From contig JADKDR010000001.1 in the NCBI GenBank assembly GCA_016714535.1, positions 248,001-312,000 on the forward strand: a stretch of 64,000 nt of DNA, written 5' to 3'. Position 1 is the first letter of the stretch, and every line of letters begins with the position of its first letter. The position numbers were made by a program, and so were the translations under genes. Shown piece after piece: positions 9,996 to 18,159 of this stretch. Below the pieces are notes generated by a model that saw only the letters and a program-made list of their open reading frames with translations, was not told the origin of the DNA and ran no database searches. The DNA comes from Bacteroidota bacterium (lineage in GTDB: Bacteria; Bacteroidota; Bacteroidia; AKYH767-A; OLB10).

Positions 9996-11027
9996 TTATT
10001 CTTCCGGGCTACCTTCTGCAAGTGCAAGATTTTCGCGAATCTTTGCTTCTATCTCATTTGATAGTTCGGGATTGTCGTGCATCAATTGTTTTACTCCATC
10101 GCGGCCTTGTCCTAGTTTGGTTTCGCCATAGCTAAACCATGAGCCACTCTTTTTTACAATATTACATTCTACTCCCAGGTCAACTATCTCTCCTACTTTA
10201 CTTATTCCTTCACCATACATAATGTCAAACTCCGTTTGCCTGAAAGGTGGAGCCACTTTATTCTTTACAATTTTTACGCGTGTGCGGTTACCTACAATAT
10301 TATCACCATCTTTTATCTGCCCAATTCTGCGAATATCAATTCGCACCGATGCATAAAACTTTAGTGCATTACCACCGGTAGTTGTTTCGGGGTTGCCAAA
10401 CATAACACCAATTTTTTCGCGAAGCTGATTAATAAATATACAACAGCAGCCAGTTTTATTGATTGTACCAGTAAGTTTACGTAAGGCTTGTGACATAAGT
10501 CGTGCTTGCAATCCCATTTTGCTATCACCCATTTCTCCTTCAATTTCGCTTTTAGGTGTGAGGGCTGCCACAGAATCAATTACAATAATATCAATGGCTC
10601 CCGACCGAATTAGATTGTCTGCTATTTCGAGGGCTTGTTCTCCATTATCGGGTTGTGAGATTAAGAGGTTTTCGATGTCAACCCCAAGCTTTTGAGCATA
10701 GGTACGGTCGAAGGCATGCTCGGCATCAATAAAGGCGGCAATGCCACCATTGCTTTGCACTTCGGCAATACAGTGAATGGCTAATGTTGTTTTACCGCTC
10801 GATTCAGGTCCGTATATTTCAACCACCCGGCCTTTGGGCAAGCCTCCAATTCCTAAAGCAATATCCAAACCGATACTGCGCGTGCTTATGGCCTCTATGG
10901 GTTCAATCACGTTATCTCCCAGGCGCATGATGGTGCCCTTGCCATATGTCTTTTCTAATTTATCAATGGTTAGTTGTAAGGCTTTTAATTTTTCCTTGTT
11001 ATCTTTTGCTTCGCTAGTTGCTGCCAT
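9996..11027 (-). CDS. recA: Recombinase RecA
   Basis: A 343-residue RecA: Walker A GPESSGKT at residues 73-80, Walker B ending VIDSVAAL, the L1 loop after EIEGEMGDS, and the L2 region FGNPETTTGGNALKFYAS. RecA polymerises on single-stranded DNA, drives strand exchange and, where LexA exists, activates its self-cleavage. The ATG at 11027 (MAATSEAK) matches the usual start; the frame extends upstream to 11075 but that extension lacks family character. The acidic C-terminus (EGSPEE) is normal. The gene stands alone between its own promoter and terminator. I could not identify a LexA-type operator in the 177-base upstream region. Confidence 0.98.
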   Translation of the reverse strand: MAATSEAKDNKEKLKALQLTIDKLEKTYGKGTIMRLGDNVIEPIEAISTRSIGLDIALGIGGLPKGRVVEIYGPESSGKTTLAIHCIAEVQSNGGIAAFIDAEHAFDRTYAQKLGVDIENLLISQPDNGEQALEIADNLIRSGAIDIIVIDSVAALTPKSEIEGEMGDSKMGLQARLMSQALRKLTGTINKTGCCCIFINQLREKIGVMFGNPETTTGGNALKFYASVRIDIRRIGQIKDGDNIVGNRTRVKIVKNKVAPPFRQTEFDIMYGEGISKVGEIVDLGVECNIVKKSGSWFSYGETKLGQGRDGVKQLMHDNPELSNEIEAKIRENLALAEGSPEE

Positions 11028-11053
11028 TTTTTTTATTTTTTTAATGTGGATGG

Positions 11054-11061
11054 CAAAACTA
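11054..11061 (-). promoter_or_regulatory. Putative recA promoter -7 element
   Basis: On the minus strand TAGTTTTG fits TAnnTTTG, 26 bases upstream of the recA start. The short motif ACAATCAAT occurs more than once just upstream (about 11071-11130), with inverted matches to TTGTAAT; it could be an operator but nothing in the sequence proves it. Confidence 0.4.
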
Positions 11062-11204
11062 TAAATACTATACAATCAATTGTAATGTGTTGAAAATTTT
11101 AATTAACAGGTTATTAATACAATCAATAATTAGATTGTAATACGATCAAATAAATCATTCTTGTAAAAAGATATTGAAAACGCTAAAAAGAGCAGAACCG
11201 AAAA

Positions 11205-12380
11205 CTACAACATCTCGAATATTCCTGCAGCACCCTGGCCTGTTCCCACGCACATGGTAACCATGCCGTATTTATTGTTTCTGCGTTTCATTTCGTACAG
11301 TAGTTGCACACTTAATTTGGCACCACTACACCCAAGGGGATGCCCCAAGGCAATAGCTCCTCCATTAACGTTGATAAGCGCGGCATCTAAGCCCAGTGAA
11401 CTTATTACAGCCAACGACTGCGCAGCAAAAGCTTCGTTAAGTTCAATAAGGTCAATTTGGTCTTGCTTAAGGCCCGCCATCTTTAGCGCCCGTGGTATGG
11501 CATCTACCGGCCCAATGCCCATTATACGTGGCTCTACCCCAGCTACTGCATAGGACACAAAACGTGCAATGGGTGTAATGCCAAGTTGCTTTACCATGGC
11601 CTCGCTCATAAGCATGATAAATGCAGCGCCATCGCTGGTTTGCGATGAATTGCCTGCCGTAATGCTTCCATTATTTGCAAACACGGGTTTAAGGCTACTA
11701 AGCTTTTCAATACTTGTATCAGCCCGCGGACCTTCATCGGTATCAAATAGTAACTGACGCGTTTTCTTTTTTTCATTTTCATCAAGATAGGTTTCATTGA
11801 TGGTATAGGGTGTTATTTCATCTTTGAATTTTCCGGAATTGATTGCCTGTGTAGCTTTCAAATGCGAATGAAAAGAAAACTCGTCCTGTGCATCGCGTGC
11901 AATGCCATATTCAGACGCCACAGCTTCTGCAGTAAGTCCCATATTCCAGTAATAGTCAGGATGTTGCTTAGCAACTTCCAAATTTGGCGTAATACGCCAA
12001 CCACCAAAAGGTATGGGGCTCATACACTCTACCCCACCTGCCACAATACATTGTGCCATATTACTGTTAATTTTAGCTGCAGCTATGGCAATGGTTTCTA
12101 ATCCAGATGAGCAATATCGGTTAACGGTCATACCGGGAACTTTTACGGTATCAAGTCCCATAAGCGCAATCATACGACCTATATTTAAACCTTGCTCCGC
12201 TTCGGGGGTGGCATTACCAACTATAACATCCTCAATTAGACTTTTATCAAGTCCGGGGGTTTTCTCAATTAATTTTTTGAGAATGTATGCTCCCAGATCA
12301 TCGGGGCGTGTACTTTTTAATTTTCCCTTAGGTGCCTTGCCTACTGCGCTGCGTGTGGCAGCTACTATATATGCATTCAT
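11205..12380 (-). CDS. Acetyl-CoA C-acyltransferase (thiolase)
   Basis: A 391-residue thiolase with all catalytic residues: Cys90 in NRYCSSGLE (acylated nucleophile), His347 in GGAIALGHPLG and Cys377 in MCVGTGQGA (acid/base). It cleaves 3-ketoacyl-CoA in fatty-acid beta-oxidation or, in reverse, condenses two acyl-CoAs. The sequence is closer to the degradative FadA/FadI type common in Bacteroidota, but sequence alone does not fix chain-length preference. No FadB-type partner lies next to it. It is on the same strand as recA, 177 bases away, and probably forms a separate unit. Confidence 0.92.
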   Translation of the reverse strand: MNAYIVAATRSAVGKAPKGKLKSTRPDDLGAYILKKLIEKTPGLDKSLIEDVIVGNATPEAEQGLNIGRMIALMGLDTVKVPGMTVNRYCSSGLETIAIAAAKINSNMAQCIVAGGVECMSPIPFGGWRITPNLEVAKQHPDYYWNMGLTAEAVASEYGIARDAQDEFSFHSHLKATQAINSGKFKDEITPYTINETYLDENEKKKTRQLLFDTDEGPRADTSIEKLSSLKPVFANNGSITAGNSSQTSDGAAFIMLMSEAMVKQLGITPIARFVSYAVAGVEPRIMGIGPVDAIPRALKMAGLKQDQIDLIELNEAFAAQSLAVISSLGLDAALINVNGGAIALGHPLGCSGAKLSVQLLYEMKRRNNKYGMVTMCVGTGQGAAGIFEML

Positions 12381-12402
12381 CTGTTTTTGTTAATAAAAAA
12401 AC

Positions 12403-12429
12403 ACCCTGATGATTTTGAGGCACCAGGGT
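12403..12429 (-). terminator. Rho-independent terminator after the YwqK-like gene
   Basis: On the minus strand ACCCTG and CAGGGT pair around a 15-base spacer and are followed by a run of seven T. It lies 28 bases after the stop at 12458 and just upstream of the thiolase start, so it separates the two units. Confidence 0.65.
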
Positions 12430-12457
12430 ATTTTTGATTTTATAATTTAATTAAAGA

Positions 12458-13153
12458 TTATTTTGGACTTACCGGAGCCGAAGTAGTTGAGGCAGGACTA
12501 GTAGTGCCACCTGCCGGGGCAGGAACAGGCACAGGCACTTTGGGCTTTATGGAATCGTTAGGATTTTTACCTCCAGCTGCCTTCTTCTTCTTTGCTTCGT
12601 CTGCTTTCTTTTTGTCGTCTTCAGCCTTTGATACCGCAACATCAACTCCATTTTTATAAGAGGTGGTAGAAATAACATTTCCCTTACGATCATAATACTT
12701 CCATTCGCCATCACGCACGCCACGCTTGTACGTGCCTTCCCATGCTACACTTCCATCGCTATAATATTTTGTCCATTTCTCTTCCTTTTTTCCTGCAGCA
12801 TAAGTACCCTCAAGTGCTGCTTGTCCGCTGTAATAATACTTTTTATACTCCCCTTCCTTCACTCCATACTGATACTCGGTTTCTTCCATTACCTTTTCGT
12901 ACGGATAGTAAGTGCGCGAAATGCCATGCTTTTGATTATTGAGATATTCGTTTTCGCTCATAAGCGAACCCATTGCGTTGAAAAACTTCCACGATCCCTG
13001 CTTTTGGCCTAACTCGTCTATTTTGTTTCGGTGCTTGCGGTTTTTACCTGAGGCATATTGAGGCTTTATTTCTTCTTGCGCCCATACGAGTAATGGAAGA
13101 GCTAATAACCCGCAGGCAAAAAAATAAAGGACGGCTACTTTGAAATTTTTCAT
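12458..13153 (-). CDS. Secreted YwqK/MORN-repeat protein with low-complexity tail
   Basis: A 231-residue protein with a signal peptide (hydrophobic core to about residue 25, ending VWAQ). About five repeats follow of the G.(W/E)(K/Y)(Y/F)Y..G....E..Y kind (residues 45-165), as in MORN repeats and the 'toxin-antitoxin YwqK family antitoxin' group. The last 60 residues are low complexity: a Lys/Ala/Asp-rich segment, then a Pro/Ala/Thr/Ser-rich tail. The 'antitoxin' label is a family name only; with a signal peptide and no toxin gene adjacent, a structural or surface role is at least as likely. A related, frameshifted gene lies at 56628-57388. Confidence 0.65.
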   Translation of the reverse strand: MKNFKVAVLYFFACGLLALPLLVWAQEEIKPQYASGKNRKHRNKIDELGQKQGSWKFFNAMGSLMSENEYLNNQKHGISRTYYPYEKVMEETEYQYGVKEGEYKKYYYSGQAALEGTYAAGKKEEKWTKYYSDGSVAWEGTYKRGVRDGEWKYYDRKGNVISTTSYKNGVDVAVSKAEDDKKKADEAKKKKAAGGKNPNDSIKPKVPVPVPAPAGGTTSPASTTSAPVSPK

Positions 13154-13389
13154 ACTGAAATTTTAGATTCCAAAAATAAATTTTGACAATGATACTGAAA
13201 TTAATGAATTATGAAAAAAATTAACATAATAAATTAATGATTCATTAAACAAAATAGCGACCAAAATAGATAATAATGTCCGAATTCAAGAAATGGGCCG
13301 CTGAATTCAAAAAACGACTTTTAATAGGCTAGCAGAGCGAATACGTTTGTTCAGAATTTAGTAAAAACCATTTTAAAAACACCAAAAAG

Positions 13390-13599
13390 ATGAACACAAA
13401 AGCAAACGTAACTTTGTTACCGGTGGTTAATAAAAACAGTGCCTTCTTTAGTGAGAAGGGAATTTTGAAAAATAGTTCGGACAGTTGTCCTTTAAATTTT
13501 CAGCCTAAGACAACAGCACGCAGGCTGCTGGTAACATTGGCATTTTACCTGTCGTCATTTTTTGCATTGGTGCAAAAAGTGACCACAGTATGTGGCTGA
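13390..13599 (+). CDS. Small uncharacterised ORF, possibly a gene remnant
   Basis: A 69-codon ORF preceded by AAAAAG, with one hydrophobic stretch near residues 45-60. I do not recognise it. A protein-like segment in another frame (VAEKQNYRAVLQLPP and onward, stop near 13684) follows at once, so this may be the first half of a roughly 98-residue protein broken by a frameshift near 13575-13590. There is no family match or operon context to support it. Confidence 0.3.
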   Translation: MNTKANVTLLPVVNKNSAFFSEKGILKNSSDSCPLNFQPKTTARRLLVTLAFYLSSFFALVQKVTTVCG

Positions 13600-13694
13600 A
13601 AAACAAAATTACCGCGCAGTACTTCAATTGCCTCCAATAATGAAATCACTGCTTGATAATAGATTGTACCGTACTAGCATATAGCAAAAGGAAT

Positions 13695-14127
13695 ATGACA
13701 GCCAATGAGCAGCTTAAGAATGATAACTTATCGCCAAGCCTGGTGGCTTAAACCCAGCAATTTTGAAGCACTAGACCTTTGTGCAGTGGCTAACAAACCC
13801 GGCATTAATAAAGCCTACATGCTAAATGTATATGTCAATATTAACTCATGGATTGCGAAGGATGGCAACGCAACGGTAACCGTTTGCGTTGATGGCGCTA
13901 CAACTGAAGTAACCCTTACATCAACCTACTGCAACAAACCATTAGATACCAGTGCTCTTAATGTAAGTACCGCTCTCACATGCCTTGCAATTGGTGTGGC
14001 ATCTCAAAGAATTTATATTAAATCATTATCTATTGTTGCTATGTGCGAATTATGCAGTTCCATTTCGCAGGTGGTTTTTAAAGTGTCCAACCCCGGTGTT
14101 TATGTTACCCATGCTTCTAGACACTAG
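13695..14127 (+). CDS. Uncharacterised small protein, probably frameshifted near 13755
   Basis: The ATG at 13695 is preceded by AAAAGGAAT, the best ribosome-binding-like site in this region. It reads 18 residues (MTANEQLKND...) to a stop at about 13749-13751; the frame starting at 13705 then continues as KPSNFEALDLCAV... to 14127. Removing one T at about 13748-13750 joins them into about 143 residues. The main part is Cys- and Thr-rich with beta-strand character (six Cys or more), and has no signal peptide and no recognisable family. It stands alone, with long non-coding flanks. Confidence 0.4.
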
Positions 14128-14416
14128 CTTCGATATATTTAAATAGGTAACTTACTTCTAACAATTCAAAACAACTTGGTGGCAAGGTGGGTTTTGGGTT
14201 TATGGTAAATCAATCCGTTTTAGGATTGACTAATCAGTAAAGGTGTACTTTGTGAAGAATGTTAAAAAGTGAAGAGACGCATTAACCTGAATGCTTCATT
14301 TATCGGGAGTTAGATGTTTATAAATTTTGTGAACTAATTACTGCTACAGCTGCAGGCGTGTTTATATTTGCCGAACAAAATTCTTTAAGAACCCAACATA
14401 AACATATACAGTAACA
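14128..14416. other. Intergenic region before glmM
   Basis: Nothing recognisable on either strand. It presumably contains the glmM promoter, but no clear TAnnTTTG was found. Confidence 0.4.
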
Positions 14417-15829
14417 GTGACATTAATTAAATCTATTTCGGGCATACGTGGAACTATTGGGGGCGAAGCCGGAACAGCGCTTACGCCTATCGATATTGTT
14501 AAATTTGCGAGTGGTTTTGGCAAACTGGTAATCAATAAAAATAATGGCAACCGGTGCAAAGTAGTGGTTGGCCGTGATGCCCGAATTTCGGGCGAGATGG
14601 TCGAACAGCTGGTAACAGCCACCCTTGCAGGACTTGGCATTGATGTTATAAATTTGGGCTTAAGCACTACCCCATCAACCGAAATGGCCGTAGTTCATCA
14701 TCGTGCTCAAGGTGGCATTATCATTACTGCAAGCCATAATCCAAAACAATGGAATGCGTTAAAATTGCTGAATGACCATGGTGAATTCATTAGCGAATCT
14801 GATGGCAAGCAAATGCTTGTGTTGGCAGAAGAACTAAACTTTGGCTATGCTGATGTAATGTCATTAGGGAAAATAACTACTGATACCGAATCAATAACGC
14901 GGCACATACAACAAATAATTAATTTACCACTGGTAAACAAAAAAGCGATAGCCGAAGCCAAATTCAAAATAGTGGTTGATGCGGTAAACAGTGTAGGTGG
15001 CTTGGCTGTACCACAATTACTAGAAGCCTTGCAGGTAGAAGAAATTACCAAATTGTATTGCGAACCGGATGGCATGTTTGCTCACAATCCTGAACCGCTT
15101 CCCGAAAATCTGAACGACATAAGTAAGCTGGTAGTAAAACTAAAGGCCCACCTGGGTATTGTTGTTGATCCTGATGTTGACCGCCTTGCTCTTGTTTGCG
15201 AAGATGGAGAAATGTTTGGGGAAGAATATACATTGGTTGCCATTGCAGATTATGTGCTTTCGCATAAGAAAGGAAATACCGTTAGCAACCTGAGCAGCAC
15301 CCGTGCATTAAGAGATATTACTGAGAAAGCAGGACTTAAATATTTTTCTTCGGCAGTAGGCGAAGTGAATGTTGTGGAAGTAATGAAGGAAAAAAATGCA
15401 GTAATAGGCGGTGAAGGAAACGGAGGAATTATACTACCCGAACTTCACTATGGACGTGATGCCTTAGTTGGAATAGCGTTGTTTTTATCGCAGCTGGCAA
15501 CGTGGGGCAAAACAACTTCTCTATTGCGTAAAAAATATCCGGAGTATCATATTTCGAAAAATAAAATTGAACTCACTCCTGATATAGATGTAGATGATAT
15601 ACTCTCAAAAATGAAGGAGAAATACAAACGTCAACCGCTACATACTATTGATGGAGTAAAAATAGAGTTTGATAATGAATGGGTACATCTGCGCAAATCA
15701 AATACAGAACCAATCATTCGTATTTATAGCGAAAGTCAAAGCATGACCACAGCACAATATCTGGCTCAAAAAATAATGAGCGACATCAGGGATATTGTAA
15801 AAGACAAACGAAATAACCCTAAAACTTAA
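14417..15829 (+). CDS. glmM: Phosphoglucosamine mutase
   Basis: A 470-residue alpha-D-phosphohexomutase. It converts glucosamine-6-phosphate to glucosamine-1-phosphate, the step before UDP-GlcNAc for peptidoglycan and lipopolysaccharide. Seen: phosphoserine loop TASHNP (Ser106), metal-binding DPDVDR (near residue 250), substrate loop GEGNGG (near 330) and the C-terminal phosphate-binding KSNTEPIIR. The start is a GTG; the N-terminus it gives (MTLIKSISGIRGT) is that of the family, and no in-frame ATG lies upstream. Phosphomannomutase activity cannot be excluded from sequence, but the SGIRGTIG start and the length fit the Bacteroidota GlmM group. tRNA-Ala follows 49 bases downstream. Confidence 0.9.
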   Translation: MTLIKSISGIRGTIGGEAGTALTPIDIVKFASGFGKLVINKNNGNRCKVVVGRDARISGEMVEQLVTATLAGLGIDVINLGLSTTPSTEMAVVHHRAQGGIIITASHNPKQWNALKLLNDHGEFISESDGKQMLVLAEELNFGYADVMSLGKITTDTESITRHIQQIINLPLVNKKAIAEAKFKIVVDAVNSVGGLAVPQLLEALQVEEITKLYCEPDGMFAHNPEPLPENLNDISKLVVKLKAHLGIVVDPDVDRLALVCEDGEMFGEEYTLVAIADYVLSHKKGNTVSNLSSTRALRDITEKAGLKYFSSAVGEVNVVEVMKEKNAVIGGEGNGGIILPELHYGRDALVGIALFLSQLATWGKTTSLLRKKYPEYHISKNKIELTPDIDVDDILSKMKEKYKRQPLHTIDGVKIEFDNEWVHLRKSNTEPIIRIYSESQSMTTAQYLAQKIMSDIRDIVKDKRNNPKT

Positions 15830-15878
15830 GAAAAAATTTTTCTCTTAAAAACTTAGTAGTTTATTTGCACCCCAATCA

Positions 15879-15952
<74 letters not shown>

Positions 15953-15991
15953 CAAAAAGGATGGAATGGCACTAATAAGATAGTGCCATTT

Positions 15992-16522
15992 TTATTTAGA
16001 AAGGATTCCTCCTTTTTCTTTCACAGCACTATATATTCGTTCTACTATATAATAAACTGCCGGGCAACGCCAGAAAAAATCTTTATTTACATTATACGAG
16101 TAAGTAAAACTTTTGCGTGGGTTATTGGTATGTGGAAACCCTTTGCAATCTACCGGACGTAAGGCATAAATGCTACATTTATTATCGGCCTGTAGAAACT
16201 GGCAAGGGACATTCTTATTCATGATATCCCCAGTTTCATCTACATAGGTATACTTTTCTTCAAACTGCTTAGGCGACATTTTCAGGTGCTTTGAAATTCG
16301 CTTTATGTCACTCTTTAGGTAAGTAGGGGTCATGGTTTTGCAACAATTGCCGCAGTCAAGGCAATCAATTTTTTTAAATGCTTCGGTATGAAGTCCTAAG
16401 GCCATTTTATCTATCTGCTTCTTGTTTTTACGAAGATGCACCCCATGCAAAAAAGACATATACTTCTTTTTGTTTTTAGAAGCTACCTTCTTAAAAACTG
16501 CTAAGTCAACTGTTTTACCCAT
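15992..16522 (-). CDS. YkgJ-family cysteine-cluster protein
   Basis: A 176-residue soluble protein with the YkgJ (UPF0153) pattern: C54-x2-C57-x2-CC60-61, then a Cys before QFL, C.IY..RP..C (near residues 115-126) and a final C near 150. The family is predicted to chelate zinc or an iron-sulfur cluster; the molecular role is not settled. The N-terminal 45 residues are strongly basic. It is convergent with tRNA-Ala, and the broken glucosaminidase gene lies upstream on the same strand. Confidence 0.8.
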   Translation of the reverse strand: MGKTVDLAVFKKVASKNKKKYMSFLHGVHLRKNKKQIDKMALGLHTEAFKKIDCLDCGNCCKTMTPTYLKSDIKRISKHLKMSPKQFEEKYTYVDETGDIMNKNVPCQFLQADNKCSIYALRPVDCKGFPHTNNPRKSFTYSYNVNKDFFWRCPAVYYIVERIYSAVKEKGGILSK

Positions 16523-16564
16523 AAATTATAAAATAGAAATTCGGTGCGAAAAGTAATATTAATT

Positions 16565-17020
16565 TTAACGAAGTTTAAGTATAGCCCCTACATTAATTTT
16601 ACTTGATGCGGTCATATCGTTCAACTTAAAAAGTCTTTTCAGACGAATTCCATGTAATTGTGATATACTACGAAACGTTTCCCCTTTTAATACCACATGC
16701 GAGTTTGCCTGAGCATGCTTGTTTTTTTGTTGCAGATAAACCATTTCGCCAGGTTTTAAAATCTCGTTGCTCGCAGCATCATTATATCGAAGCAAATCAT
16801 GCAACTCCAACTCTTGCTCTCTGGCAATTTTATACCAGGTATCGCCACGATTTACTTTTACTGCTTTCAAATTATTAAAATCAACTACCTCTGTTGCATT
16901 TATCCCTGCATCAGCTCCGGCAATAGTTGTAGGGGCATAAGCATTGGTTGCTGTGGGTATGGCTTCAGCCGTTGGAGCTTTAACGATGTTCGTAATATTG
17001 GCATTGGGATTTTTATACAA
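16565..17020 (-). CDS. LysM-domain 3' part of a broken glucosaminidase gene
   Basis: Two LysM repeats (VKVNRGDTWYKIA... and HVVLKGETFRSIS..., residues ~55-100 and ~107-151) bind peptidoglycan glycan strands. A Thr/Ala-rich linker precedes them. The only start in this frame is a TTG at 17020 that gives no signal peptide, so this is the downstream part of the gene at 17028-17399. The first residues (YKNPNANITNIV) resemble the end of the glucosaminidase domain, which places the break inside that domain. Confidence 0.7.
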   Translation of the reverse strand: MYKNPNANITNIVKAPTAEAIPTATNAYAPTTIAGADAGINATEVVDFNNLKAVKVNRGDTWYKIAREQELELHDLLRYNDAASNEILKPGEMVYLQQKNKHAQANSHVVLKGETFRSISQLHGIRLKRLFKLNDMTASSKINVGAILKLR

Positions 17021-17027
17021 TTGGTCG

Positions 17028-17399
17028 TTACCTATCGCGTGTTCTCAAAAATTGCGAATGGTCGTCATACGAAGCCTGTACTGATTTATATTTCCTGAAG
17101 CACTCGTTTTCGGTATCATCATCCTGATGGAAGGTGTCTCCGTTCCATTCCTTATGACATTTAATTCCGAAATGATTATTTGCTTGCTTTGCCAAAATAC
17201 TGTTTCCAAAATCCGATTCAAACAATCCCTGTGCTAAGGTAATGCTTGCGGGCACAGCGCTTAGTTTCATATCAGCAATAGCGGCATCTTTATATAATTG
17301 AATATAATCGTATGCTGTTAGCCGTTGCAACGCGCTATCCTGAGCTATCAGGCTCTTACTGATTAAAAAAATCAAAAGTTTCACTAAACCTTTTTTCAT
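17028..17399 (-). CDS. Secreted glucosaminidase domain, 5' part (gene broken)
   Basis: A signal peptide (about residues 1-19, ending LIAQ) is followed by a FlgJ/LytG-type N-acetylglucosaminidase domain: SITLAQGLFESDFGNS carries the catalytic Glu, and NNHFGIKC is conserved. The frame stops after FLRTRDR, where family members continue for another ~25 residues (Y..LF....DY..WA.GLKKAGYAT) before the LysM linker. Both the missing residues and the frame change are explained by one deletion whose length is not a multiple of three. The enzyme would cleave GlcNAc-MurNAc bonds for wall remodelling; as written the domain is incomplete and probably inactive. Confidence 0.7.
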   Translation of the reverse strand: MKKGLVKLLIFLISKSLIAQDSALQRLTAYDYIQLYKDAAIADMKLSAVPASITLAQGLFESDFGNSILAKQANNHFGIKCHKEWNGDTFHQDDDTENECFRKYKSVQASYDDHSQFLRTRDR

Positions 17400-17672
17400 A
17401 ATTATTAATGTAGCTGATTTTGAATAGTAGAGGCGGCCAGCATAGTTATGTGCAAAAGTAAACGGTTAGGCAGCCGCAGCAGGTTAGCAACCCTGCCATT
17501 TTATAACAATCGGTTGTTAATTGCCGGTCAATTACTTTCTCCCTGCTATCAGTAATGGAAAGAAGAAGCAATACACACCCCGGTGCAAAAAGGCTGAAAG
17601 TGCTGTTAAACGTGTATTTCAGCGATAAAAAAAGAATATTTCTTGATTTAGAATTTTGAATTAAAAAAAATC
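17400..17672. other. Intergenic region between divergent genes
   Basis: No convincing gene; short minus-strand ORFs here have no family character. The rplS promoter lies at its right edge. Confidence 0.45.
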
Positions 17673-17680
17673 TATATTTG
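17673..17680 (+). promoter_or_regulatory. rplS promoter -7 element
   Basis: TATATTTG fits TAnnTTTG, followed by C and 35 bases of leader before the rplS ATG. A TTTTG lies 14 bases upstream, too close for a standard -33 element, so the upstream element is uncertain. Confidence 0.5.
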
Positions 17681-17715
17681 CACTCCATTTTTAAAAAAGT
17701 AAAAAAAGCCAAATC

Positions 17716-18063
17716 ATGGATTTAGTTAAAATAGCACAGGAGCAAGTAATGACAAAGCGTGAGTTGCCAAATTTTAAATCGGGTGACACGGTTACAGTAA
17801 CCTATAAGATTATAGAAGGAAACAAGGAGCGCGAGCAGCTTTTTCAGGGAGTTGTATTACAGCGTAAAGGGACAGGGAATACCCAAACTTTTACAGTTCG
17901 TAAAATGTCGCATGGTGTAGGTGTGGAACGCATCTTCCCGCTTATGTCGCCTAAAATTACCAAGTTAGAAGTTAATAAGCGCGGAGTAGTGCGCAGAGCA
18001 CGTTTGTTTTATCTACGCAAATATTCGGGTAAAGCAGCTCGTATAGAAGAAAAGAAGATGTAA
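17716..18063 (+). CDS. rplS: Large ribosomal subunit protein bL19
   Basis: 115 residues with the full L19 pattern: FKSGDTVTV near residue 22, the central FQGVVLQRKGTG...TVRK segment, and RRARLFYLRKYSGKAARI at the C-terminus. bL19 sits at the 30S-50S interface. The gene is monocistronic here (promoter at 17673, terminator at 18091), unlike the rpsP-rimM-trmD-rplS operon of many bacteria; that arrangement is common in Bacteroidota. Confidence 0.97.
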   Translation: MDLVKIAQEQVMTKRELPNFKSGDTVTVTYKIIEGNKEREQLFQGVVLQRKGTGNTQTFTVRKMSHGVGVERIFPLMSPKITKLEVNKRGVVRRARLFYLRKYSGKAARIEEKKM

Positions 18064-18090
18064 TAAATTCACCTTTGTTCATTTTCAAAA

Positions 18091-18117
18091 AAAGCCTTTC
18101 GTAATCCGGAGGGCTTT
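18091..18117 (+). terminator. rplS terminator
   Basis: AAAGCCTTTCG pairs with CGGAGGGCTTT (11 pairs including G-U) around a five-base loop, 28 bases after the rplS stop. It is followed by GTTATTTCT, a modest U-tract. Confidence 0.7.
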
Positions 18118-18159
18118 GTTATTTCTACCAGAATCAAATTTTAACCCCCGCCAAAGAGC

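Noticed and set aside
11071..11130. LexA-type SOS box upstream of recA
   Set aside because: Short ACAATCAAT and TTGTAAT repeats are present, but they match no SOS operator I can name with confidence, so I only mention them in the promoter entry.
12458..13153. Toxin-antitoxin system based on the YwqK family name
   Set aside because: The protein has a signal peptide and there is no toxin gene beside it, so the family name is not evidence of a toxin-antitoxin pair. The same holds for 56628-57388.
17446..17712. 88-codon minus-strand ORF upstream of rplS
   Set aside because: It covers the rplS promoter on the opposite strand and has no recognisable features.
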